From: Marinobacterium sp. xm-d-530
GTDB lineage: Bacteria > Pseudomonadota > Gammaproteobacteria > Pseudomonadales > Balneatricaceae
Direction: 5' to 3'
Assembly (NCBI GenBank): GCA_949499045.1
Contig: CATEEE010000095.1
Location: 1-7,864 of the forward strand
Length of the DNA stretch: 7,864 nucleotides
In this document: in pieces, positions 1 to 5,564 of the stretch
How the letters are laid out: each line of letters starts with the position of its first letter
Position numbering within the stretch: the stretch's first letter is position 1
Translations under genes and position numbers: made by a program
The notes under the pieces: generated by a model
The model's database searches: none
Seen by the model: the letters and a program-made list of their open reading frames with translations, nothing else
What the model was told of the DNA's origin: nothing

Positions 1-108
1 GAGGGAAAAATCATAGAGCAGGGTACCCATCAAGAGCTACTCAGTTCCGGTGGAATCTATGCGCAGCTCTGGGCTCATCAAACGGGTGGGTTCTTGGGAA
101 TAGAGTAA
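1..108 (+). CDS. ABC exporter, C-terminal end only (permease/ATPase fusion type)
   Basis: An open frame enters from the left edge in frame 1 and stops at TAA 106-108, giving 35 residues. The text contains GKIIEQGTHQELL, then GIYAQLW and HQTGGFL. This matches the segment after the H-loop in the ATP-binding domain of exporter-type ABC proteins, where 'G.I.E.GTH.ELL...G.YA.LW' is near universal, and the HQ.GGFL tail is common in bacterial multidrug or lipid-type half-transporters. The Walker motifs, signature and membrane domain lie outside the window, so the substrate cannot be inferred. The gene converges on the minus-strand membrane protein gene with only 7 bases between the stop codons, and no clear terminator lies between them. 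Confidence 0.85.
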   Translation, partial: EGKIIEQGTHQELLSSGGIYAQLWAHQTGGFLGIE

Positions 109-115
109 ACTTTAT

Positions 116-586
116 CTACACAATACAGGACTGTGCTTGTCTCTCTTGCTCAGAGAGATGAGACTCCTGCATACGCATCCAAAGTCTTGTTAACAGGGTA
201 CCCACTATATAGGCTGTTAAAACGATCAGAATATCGCTGCTTACGAAGCTCACCGAGGTGATCATTGGGCCAGGACAGTAACCTGCGATGCCCCAACCAA
301 CCCCAAATAGGGCAGCTCCGATAAGAAGGCGTCGATCAATCTGTTCTTTAAGTGGTGTTCTAAAAATCGTGTCACAGACTGGATTTTTTCTTTTTAAAAT
401 CATTGGTGTAGCGACTATATTTACCGCTAAAGCTCCCGCCATTACAAAGGCCAAAGAGGGGTCCCAGCTACCAGTGATATCTAGAAAGTTAACCACCTTC
501 GCTGGATCAATCATCTGAGCTACAGATAGACCAAGACCAAATAGGGTGCCTGAAATCAGCGCGATCAATAGTGATTTAACGTTCAT
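116..586 (-). CDS. YeeE/YedE-family membrane protein, second half of a split transporter
   Basis: This 156-residue protein has about four hydrophobic segments (roughly residues 4-22, 45-63, 88-108 and 117-135). It carries the family hallmark GYCPGP at 102-107, with Cys104 buried in a membrane segment. The family (YeeE/YedE; DUF6691-type half) moves small sulfur compounds: full-length YeeE imports thiosulfate through membrane-embedded cysteines. Split two-gene versions are linked to persulfide or sulfide responses in proteobacteria (the PmpA/PmpB type, from memory). The ATG overlaps the stop of the upstream partner by one base (TAATG), and GGGAGGTG precedes it, so the two are translationally coupled and probably form one transporter. 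The C-terminal tail after about residue 138 is polar. The substrate, thiosulfate or persulfide, cannot be settled from sequence. Confidence 0.88.
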   Translation of the reverse strand: MNVKSLLIALISGTLFGLGLSVAQMIDPAKVVNFLDITGSWDPSLAFVMAGALAVNIVATPMILKRKNPVCDTIFRTPLKEQIDRRLLIGAALFGVGWGIAGYCPGPMITSVSFVSSDILIVLTAYIVGTLLTRLWMRMQESHLSEQERQAQSCIV

Positions 587-1026
587 TAAGCACCTCCCAC
601 AAGATGACGAACGATAAACACAGTAATCATGGCCGTCAGCATAAAGGTCAGTGTTGCAATCAACGACCTAAAACTTCTACGAGCCAGGCCGCAAATGCCG
701 TGACCACTGGTACAACCCGTTCCAAGTGCTGAGCCGATGCCGACTAATAGGCCGGCAGCGATTAATCCAATTTTGCCGGTTACTGGCTGGATATTCTCTA
801 CGCTGGGTGAAATTCCAAGTAGTTGGTATAACAATCCGCCTAAAACTAAGCCAACCAAAAAAAGGATACGCCATGGAATGTCGCCTTTTTCTGGGAGTAT
901 AACGCCACCTGCTATCCCTGAAATACCAGCAATTCTGCCTTTAAAAAGCAAAAGAACCGCTGCCGAAAGGCCAATTAAAGCCCCGCCTATGAGTGCGCTG
1001 TAGGGGGTGAAATTGATAATTTCCAT
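586..1026 (-). CDS. YeeE/YedE-family membrane protein, first half of a split transporter
   Basis: This 146-residue protein has about four membrane segments (roughly residues 10-28, 53-71, 86-104 and 120-140). The signature GCTSGHGICG occupies 104-113, with Cys105 and Cys112. The early GRIAGISGIAGG stretch at 30-41 is also typical of the family. In YeeE-type thiosulfate importers such membrane cysteines relay the sulfur compound. This half and the downstream gene together (302 residues) correspond to one full-length YeeE. The start is ATG 1026 because no other Met precedes the conserved NFTPYSALIGGALIG stretch. The leader before it (ATTTATTACAC) lacks a visible Shine-Dalgarno sequence, unlike the partner gene. 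The gene lies 108 bases after the DsbA-like gene on the same strand, so it may be read from its own promoter or by read-through. No ArsR-type regulator, persulfide dioxygenase or SQR gene is in view. Confidence 0.88.
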   Translation of the reverse strand: MEIINFTPYSALIGGALIGLSAAVLLLFKGRIAGISGIAGGVILPEKGDIPWRILFLVGLVLGGLLYQLLGISPSVENIQPVTGKIGLIAAGLLVGIGSALGTGCTSGHGICGLARRSFRSLIATLTFMLTAMITVFIVRHLVGGA

Positions 1027-1045
1027 GTGTAATAAATAGTCAGTA

Positions 1046-1069
1046 ATTTAGCGAAGGATAATGCTAAAT
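1046..1069. promoter_or_regulatory. Inverted repeat upstream of the YeeE/YedE pair, possible operator
   Basis: ATTTAGC at 1046-1052 and GCTAAAT at 1063-1069 form perfect 7-base arms separated by 10 bases. The arms extend to 8 of 9 if one mismatch is allowed. The repeat lies 20 to 43 bases upstream of the start at 1026, where a repressor site or a 5'-UTR hairpin would act. I could not assign convincing -35 and -10 boxes here, so the function is inferred from position and symmetry. Confidence 0.35.
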
Positions 1070-1134
1070 GAGAAGCTTAGTTTTAGCTAGAGCCAATCTA
1101 GATCAATGGGTTACAGGCTTATAGCATGTAAAGT

Positions 1135-1749
1135 TTACAATGACTCTTTGAAGCGCTTCTCGATTTTATCTAGGGTTGAATAGCCTAATGCTAATGGCGT
1201 AATCGCATCACCGTTGACAAGAAGTAGGGCTGGAAACCCCTGAACGCCAAGGGTTCTACTAAACTCAAGTTCACTGTTCAGTTTTGATTCTATAAGGTCG
1301 CTGCGGAGTTGTTCAGAGAACTGACTTTCATCAAGCCCAATCGTCTCGGCGCACTCAATCAGAGTGCTCATATCAGATGGGTTTTTAGCGTCCAAATAAT
1401 AAGCTTTTTGAATGGCTCTGCTCATCATGAGTCGCCCCTCTGGATGGAGCTCCCCAGCCGCAATGACAGCCCTACAGCTAGGGTAGGTTGAACGCCTTGG
1501 GGTATTTTGGGTCCAAAAGTCGTGATTAAAGGGGGTTCCTGTTTGTGACTCTATCCGTTTCCATGTCGATGCAATTGCGTCGCGCATCGTCAGTGGCATA
1601 GGTTCATCAGAGTCTGGTGCCAGACCACCCATCACCCAAAGCACGTCGAGATCTGGATGCATATCTAGCCAGCTATCTAAGGTCTTTGAGAAGGCCCAGC
1701 ACCATGAGCACATAGGGTCCATTACATAGATGAGTGATCTGTTCGCCAT
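1135..1749 (-). CDS. Cytoplasmic DsbA/FrnE-like thiol-disulfide oxidoreductase
   Basis: This 204-residue protein has a thioredoxin-type active site CSWC at 14-17 right after the first beta strand (LIYVMDPMCSWCW). The cis-proline motif GFPALLL lies at 171-177 (Pro173), and a helical insertion between them includes YPSCRAV at 89-95. This is the arrangement of the DsbA superfamily, FrnE-like branch (predicted protein-disulfide isomerases, COG3531 type). There is no signal peptide, so it should act in the cytoplasm on protein thiols or low-molecular thiols rather than in periplasmic folding. Its start lies 4 bases after the acuI stop, so it is the third gene of the acuR-acuI operon. The ribosome site in front is weak (a GAAGA-like stretch inside the acuI end), which suggests coupling. 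The substrate is unknown; a role in repairing thiols under electrophile stress is my inference. Confidence 0.87.
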   Translation of the reverse strand: MANRSLIYVMDPMCSWCWAFSKTLDSWLDMHPDLDVLWVMGGLAPDSDEPMPLTMRDAIASTWKRIESQTGTPFNHDFWTQNTPRRSTYPSCRAVIAAGELHPEGRLMMSRAIQKAYYLDAKNPSDMSTLIECAETIGLDESQFSEQLRSDLIESKLNSELEFSRTLGVQGFPALLLVNGDAITPLALGYSTLDKIEKRFKESL

Positions 1750-1753
1750 AGTA

Positions 1754-2731
1754 TTAGATCTTCACCGCCACACGACCGCGAACTTTACCTTCAAGAAGCG
1801 CTGCACCCGTCTCGACAACCTGATCAAGGCTGATCTCATTGGTTATCATATTAAGGTCATCTTGATTGATGATCTCTGCAAGTGCAGCCCAAGCAGCTTC
1901 ACGCTGCGGGATCGGTTGCATGACGCTGTCGACACCCAGAAGTGATACACCACGCAGGATAAACGGAGCAACGGTCATCTTAAGATCCATGCCTTGTGCA
2001 AGACCGCAGGCTGCAACAGCACCACCCCATTGAGTTTGAGCGCAGGCATTCGCTAATGTGTGACTACCGACACTATCGACAACAGCCGCCCAGCGCTCAG
2101 CTTGAAGAGGTTTACCTGGATCAGATAACTCAGCACGATCAATAATCTCAGACGCACCCAAGGATTTGAGGTATTCAGCCTCTTCAGGTCGGCCTGTCGA
2201 TGCACACGTGGTGTAACCAAGTTGTTTCAAAATGCGAAGCGCAAAACTACCGACGCCACCATTAGCACCGGTTACTAATACGGTACCCGACTCAGGTGTA
2301 ATACCAGCCGATTGAATCGCTTGAACACAAAGCATCGCAGTGTAGCCTGCAGTGCCAATGGCCATTGTTTGTGCAGGTGTAAGAGCGTCAGGTTTTTTGA
2401 TTAACCAATCTGCTTTAACGCGCGCTTTTTCCGCAAGGCCACCCCAATGTGTTTCACCCACGCCCCATCCGTTTAGAATAACCTGGTCGCCAGTTTGAAA
2501 ACGTTCATTTGAACTTTCAAGAACGGTACCGGCAAAATCAATACCCGCCACCATTGGAAAGCGACGAACAACAGGGGCCTTGCCTGTAATCGCTAATCCA
2601 TCTTTATAGTTAAGGGTTGAGTACTCTACTTGAACCAGTACGTCACCTTCTGGAAGCTGAGCTTCATCTACTTCAGAGAGTGAACAGGTGTAACCGGCTG
2701 TATCATCTTTGTTAATTAAAATAGCTTTCAT
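1754..2731 (-). CDS. acuI: Acryloyl-CoA reductase AcuI/YhdH (NADPH-dependent MDR family)
   Basis: This 325-residue protein is full length for the YhdH/AcuI branch of the medium-chain dehydrogenase/reductase superfamily. Visible marks are the N-terminal GroES-like fold with STLNYKDGLA at 38-47, GWGVGETHWGG at 88-98, the nucleotide-binding glycine loop VTGANGGVGS at 153-162, and STGR at 178-181, suited to the NADPH phosphate. No structural zinc cysteine cluster is seen, as expected for zinc-free quinone-reductase-like members. AcuI reduces toxic acryloyl-CoA to propionyl-CoA during acrylate, DMSP or 3-hydroxypropionate metabolism. The start overlaps the 3' end of acuR by 20 bases, and AGAGGAG lies about 10 bases upstream of the ATG. 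No DMSP lyase or CoA ligase is in the window, so the acrylate source is not shown. Confidence 0.95.
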   Translation of the reverse strand: MKAILINKDDTAGYTCSLSEVDEAQLPEGDVLVQVEYSTLNYKDGLAITGKAPVVRRFPMVAGIDFAGTVLESSNERFQTGDQVILNGWGVGETHWGGLAEKARVKADWLIKKPDALTPAQTMAIGTAGYTAMLCVQAIQSAGITPESGTVLVTGANGGVGSFALRILKQLGYTTCASTGRPEEAEYLKSLGASEIIDRAELSDPGKPLQAERWAAVVDSVGSHTLANACAQTQWGGAVAACGLAQGMDLKMTVAPFILRGVSLLGVDSVMQPIPQREAAWAALAEIINQDDLNMITNEISLDQVVETGAALLEGKVRGRVAVKI

Positions 2732-3329
2732 CGAATGGATGCTCCTCTAGAAAGGTTCGACTGGATATGAATTGATTAAAAAATAGGTAGAGAGGGGTGG
2801 CTGACTGCTGAAGTTTTGCTCGCAATACAGCACCTTCCCAACCTATCCAAAACGTTTGGGCGAGTTGAGACGAATCTGCATTTATCTCAACTTGGCCCGC
2901 CTTTTTACCTTGTTCAAATAATTCGGATGTTAAATCCGCCCATTGGTTGAAGACCGCTTCAATCGCTTTTCGAAAATCGTCATCCAATGCACTGATCTCT
3001 TGTCCTAAATTGCCTATTAAGCAGCCGCGTTGGAAGTCATACTTCTGCATGCCCTTGGCGGCCGTGATCACAAACGCCTTTAATCGCTCAATGGGGGATA
3101 GGTCGGCATTCAAAAACTGCTTGTTTAGTTGATGCTGAAAGAAATCGTTGTAACTCTCGGTTACGGCTAAGCCAAACCCTGTTTTAGAGCCGAAGTGGTG
3201 ATAAAAAGAGCCCTTGGGCACTCTGGATTGTTTGAGCAACTTGTCTAATGGCGTTGAAGCGAACCCCTGTGAGGTCATCATTTCGGTGCCTATTCGTAAC
3301 AATTTCTCTTTAGCGCTCAAGTCGTTCAT
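2712..3329 (-). CDS. acuR: TetR-family repressor AcuR, acrylate-responsive
   Basis: This 205-residue protein has a TetR N-terminal helix-turn-helix. The recognition region SRVPKGSFYHHFGSKTGFGL spans 35-54. The C-terminal ligand domain contains FQRGCLIGNLGQE (99-111) and FWIGWEGAVLRAKL (160-173). These blocks match what I recall of Rhodobacter AcuR, which represses the acu operon and is released by acrylate. Gene order (acuR directly before acuI, overlapping by 20 bases) supports the assignment. Cys103 lies in the same kind of position as the redox-active cysteine of the related NemR, so an electrophile-sensing role is possible but unproven. The start is ATG 3329; an upstream ATG at about 3334 is out of frame and stops at once. 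The ribosome-binding site is poor, which fits low repressor synthesis. Confidence 0.9.
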   Translation of the reverse strand: MNDLSAKEKLLRIGTEMMTSQGFASTPLDKLLKQSRVPKGSFYHHFGSKTGFGLAVTESYNDFFQHQLNKQFLNADLSPIERLKAFVITAAKGMQKYDFQRGCLIGNLGQEISALDDDFRKAIEAVFNQWADLTSELFEQGKKAGQVEINADSSQLAQTFWIGWEGAVLRAKLQQSATPLYLFFNQFISSRTFLEEHPFDESYFN

Positions 3330-3355
3330 ATCATTTTTTCTATCAATTTCTGCCC

Positions 3356-3384
3356 ATACTAGACCGATCGGTCTAGAGCGTCAA
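3356..3384 (-). promoter_or_regulatory. Sigma70-type promoter of the acuR-acuI-dsbA-like operon
   Basis: On the minus strand, TTGACG (plus 3379-3384) matches the -35 consensus at 5 of 6 positions. TAGTAT (plus 3356-3361) matches the -10 at 4 of 6. The spacer is exactly 17 bases and is occupied by the palindromic operator. The -10 is 26 bases upstream of the acuR start codon, leaving a short leader. Confidence 0.7.
3359..3376. promoter_or_regulatory. Perfect 18-bp palindromic operator for the TetR-type repressor
   Basis: CTAGACCGATCGGTCTAG is a perfect 18-base palindrome. It fits the TAGACC-N4-GGTCTA pattern that I recall for the NemR box of related TetR-type repressors. It starts 30 bases upstream of the acuR start and fills the spacer of the promoter described next, so bound repressor would block RNA polymerase. 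It is most likely the AcuR binding site, giving autorepression and control of acuI and the DsbA-like gene. Confidence 0.85.
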
Positions 3385-3422
3385 TCGCTGATAACTTTAT
3401 TCAAATAGAGAATGTTGGCACG

Positions 3423-3451
3423 TTGATTGCAAGTTGTTGGTAGTAGTTAAT
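3423..3451 (+). promoter_or_regulatory. Weak candidate promoter of the small hypothetical gene
   Basis: TTGATT (3423-3428) and GTTAAT (3446-3451) are separated by 17 bases and each match consensus at 4 of 6 positions. The pair lies about 50 bases upstream of the start at 3504 and clear of the acuR operator, so the small gene need not be under AcuR control. It is AT-rich DNA and the match could be chance. Confidence 0.3.
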
Positions 3452-3503
3452 AACTGTTTAGAAGCACCAATTGAACGACGTTGGGCTAATTGAGAGGTGT
3501 ATT

Positions 3504-3896
3504 ATGAATTCAAGAATCTGCGAATCGTTGACAGATCAGGCGTTATTTAATGTTGATAACTTAATCAACAGCCACTGTAACCTGAACGACGTATGGATCA
3601 CGGAACAGATCGACGAAGATGGGAAAGATATCCTGACGACCATCTCATCGTGGGTAAATGCTAAAGGCGCTAAATTCGCACTACAGATCAATTTCCGGTT
3701 TGATCCGACCTGTCCGGGTAAAATATGGGCAGACTACCGTTCGCAGCCGTCGATCATGAATGGGCACATTCTGGATGAATATGGGTTTAAACTTCCTACC
3801 TACAAGTACCGTCGCCTAAGCTGGGACCTGTTGATGCAGCTTGATACCCAAAACCTTGAGGAGAGGGTATCTGAACTGCATAGAAGAACCCATTAA
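3504..3896 (+). CDS. Hypothetical protein, 130 residues, function not recognised
   Basis: I chose ATG 3504 because GAGAGGTG lies 4 bases upstream. The frame can be read from a TTG at 3471, but that has no ribosome site. The 130-residue product has no signal peptide or membrane segment. It has an N-terminal helix-like stretch, an acidic turn (EQIDEDGKD, 34-42), alternating hydrophobic strand-like parts with W50 and FALQINFRF (58-66), a DPTCPGKIW block (68-76), and a basic, likely helical C-terminus (about 104-130). The Cys residues at 6, 25 and 70 do not form a metal motif. The overall look is a small alpha/beta soluble protein. It is transcribed away from acuR and converges on the glutamate-synthase-like gene with a 46-base gap. 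Good coding structure and a strong ribosome site make it a real gene; I do not recognise the family. Confidence 0.75.
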   Translation: MNSRICESLTDQALFNVDNLINSHCNLNDVWITEQIDEDGKDILTTISSWVNAKGAKFALQINFRFDPTCPGKIWADYRSQPSIMNGHILDEYGFKLPTYKYRRLSWDLLMQLDTQNLEERVSELHRRTH

Positions 3897-3914
3897 TACA
3901 CAAAACATTGACCC

Positions 3915-3941
3915 GGCAAGCAAGTAAGCGAAATGCTCGCC
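3915..3941 (-). terminator. Weak hairpin between convergent genes
   Basis: In the minus-strand transcript GGCGAGC can pair with GCTTGCC over 7 positions, including one G-U pair, around a 13-base loop just after the glutamate-synthase-like gene. Only a broken T-rich stretch (TGTTTTGT) follows about 7 bases later, so this is a weak candidate terminator. On the plus strand the stem has an A-C mismatch. Confidence 0.3.
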
Positions 3942-3942
3942 A

Positions 3943-5472
3943 TCAACATTTATACACCTCTTCCATAGGCTTGGCGTGTTGATTAGAGGTGTAGATAAGG
4001 GCATTTTTTCGACTCAGCTTAGAGGGAGAAGATACCCCACAGCTCTTAGCGATGGTCTCAAGCTCTTTGTGCATCTCGTTTGCATAAGCTGCAACACGAA
4101 CCGATTTGTTGATAGGGTCTAAACCAGCCTGAAGTCGCTTATCATGCGTCGTAATTCCGGTTGGGCAGGAGTTTTTATGACACTGCAAAGCTTGTATGCA
4201 TCCTAGCGAGAACATAAAGCCTCGAGCGGTGGTTACCGCATCAGCACCGGCGCATAGAGCCCATGCAACATCAACGGGCGTAATTAACTTTCCTGAAGCC
4301 ACTAACTTGATTCGATCTTTAAGGTTAAGCTCTGCCAACAGGTTTGATACGAGGGGGAGGGACTCTTGCAAATTCATACCCGCAGCATCGATCAGAGACA
4401 TCGGTGCAGCACCTGTGCCACCATTGCCACCGTCTAAGGTGATGAAATCGGGTGCGTAGGCCTTAATCACATCATCAAAGGCACTTTGCTTCGAATGGCT
4501 ATCCGTGATGTCGGCTGCGGCCGCAGATGCTTTATTGATTAAAGCGGCAAGCATCTCTCTGAATTCTACGATATTACCTAAGCATAGCTTGATGCCAACG
4601 GGTTTCTCGGTGACCGATCTGATGTGTCTAATGAAAGTGTAGAGGTCATCAAAATTCTGAATTTCTTGGTGGGTAGGTGGGGAGATACTTGCTTTACCTT
4701 CTGGAATGCCACGCTGGGCAGCAATTTCAGCAGTGACTTTGTCTGCTGGGAGTATGCCACCTTTACCAGGCTTAGCACCCTGAGAGAGCTTAATCTCAAA
4801 CATTTTCACATTATTGTTTTCAGCAACTACCTTGAGCTTCTCGTCACTCAAAGAACCATCTGCGTTACGAACTCCATATTTAGCGGTACCAATTTGATAG
4901 ACCACATCGGCTCCGCCTTGAAGGTGCTCTGTGGATGCACCACCTTCACCTGTATTAATCCAAACACCCGCTTCGCGCGCACCAGAAACCAGTGCCTTTA
5001 CAGCGGGTTTTGAAATAGCACCAAAGCTCATACCTGAAATATGAAACACCTTATCGGTTGCGTAGGGGTTAGGGCAGTAGGGGCCAAAAACCTGCTGTTC
5101 AGGTTCGTCACTGCCCGTATAGGGAAATATAGAGTTTGCGAAGAGGACGTCTCCTTCATGTTGAAGACGCGTAGAGCCAAACGCTTGAAGAGTAGATTCC
5201 TGTTTGGCCGCTTGATACACCCAAGTTCTATCTGCACGGTTGAAGGGCATCTCCTCGCGGTCTTGAGCAAAGAAGTACTGTCTAAAAAAGACACCCATCT
5301 CCTCGAACATGTAACGCAGTCGGCCAACGACGGGGTAGTTACGGCGAAGGGTATGATCAACTTGATGACGATCACTTACATATATTAAGAAAAGCCCAGA
5401 GACAAAAACCAGCAGAATGACGCCCGGTAAATAGCTCAGGATGAAATCAAAAAAACCAGTAATAATACCCAT
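3943..5472 (-). CDS. Membrane-anchored FMN-binding glutamate synthase family protein
   Basis: The product has 509 residues from ATG 5472. A GTG at 5478 would add two residues but overlaps the GAGGTG ribosome site, so ATG is preferred. Residues about 5-33 form one hydrophobic membrane segment, followed by a basic stretch and the family block RRNYPVVGRLRYMFE. The rest is the GltB-type FMN/alpha-barrel domain: ISGMSFGAISKPAV (145-158), GAKPGKGG (232-239), GGNGGTGAAP (348-357), and Cys425, Cys431 and Cys436 spaced C-x5-C-x4-C, as in the 3Fe-4S site of glutamate synthase. The N-terminal glutaminase domain, the C-terminal GXGXG domain and a GltD partner gene are missing, so it is not a standard glutamate synthase. 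Such orphan proteins are widespread and their reaction is not settled. The residues around 312-335 (ASAAAADITDSHS) look longer than in the relatives I recall. Confidence 0.9.
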   Translation of the reverse strand: MGIITGFFDFILSYLPGVILLVFVSGLFLIYVSDRHQVDHTLRRNYPVVGRLRYMFEEMGVFFRQYFFAQDREEMPFNRADRTWVYQAAKQESTLQAFGSTRLQHEGDVLFANSIFPYTGSDEPEQQVFGPYCPNPYATDKVFHISGMSFGAISKPAVKALVSGAREAGVWINTGEGGASTEHLQGGADVVYQIGTAKYGVRNADGSLSDEKLKVVAENNNVKMFEIKLSQGAKPGKGGILPADKVTAEIAAQRGIPEGKASISPPTHQEIQNFDDLYTFIRHIRSVTEKPVGIKLCLGNIVEFREMLAALINKASAAAADITDSHSKQSAFDDVIKAYAPDFITLDGGNGGTGAAPMSLIDAAGMNLQESLPLVSNLLAELNLKDRIKLVASGKLITPVDVAWALCAGADAVTTARGFMFSLGCIQALQCHKNSCPTGITTHDKRLQAGLDPINKSVRVAAYANEMHKELETIAKSCGVSSPSKLSRKNALIYTSNQHAKPMEEVYKC

Positions 5473-5564
5473 GTACACCTCAATCTATTTGCTTTAAGTT
5501 AACACGAAAATCTTAATTAAAAGTTAAATCTCTTATCCTTTAATCATAGAGCAGGGAATACAAA
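5473..5564. promoter_or_regulatory. Divergent AT-rich promoter region between the glutamate-synthase-like and sulfurtransferase genes
   Basis: These 92 bases must drive two diverging genes. On the plus strand TTGCTT (5489-5494) and CTTAAT (5512-5517), 17 bases apart, are a modest promoter candidate for the sulfurtransferase. The palindromes GTTAAC and TTAATTAA are present. AAGTTAA occurs twice (5496-5502 and 5521-5527), 25 bases apart in the same orientation. No convincing operator stands out. Confidence 0.4.

Noticed and set aside
141..157. CTCTCT/AGAGAG hairpin near the end of the second YeeE half as a terminator
   Set aside because: It lies inside the coding region and no T run follows on either strand.
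1087..1101. CTAGA/TCTAG hairpin after the DsbA-like gene as a terminator
   Set aside because: The stem is only 5 bp and no T run follows, so transcription may continue into the YeeE pair.
3471..3503. Longer N-terminus for the small hypothetical protein from TTG 3471
   Set aside because: No Shine-Dalgarno precedes it, while ATG 3504 has GAGAGGTG at good spacing.
5041..5388. Plus-strand 115-codon open frame opposite the glutamate-synthase-like gene, and similar antisense frames at 4196-4459 and 4624-5013
   Set aside because: They lie wholly inside a well-supported gene on the other strand, have no ribosome site, and their sequences show no domain character.
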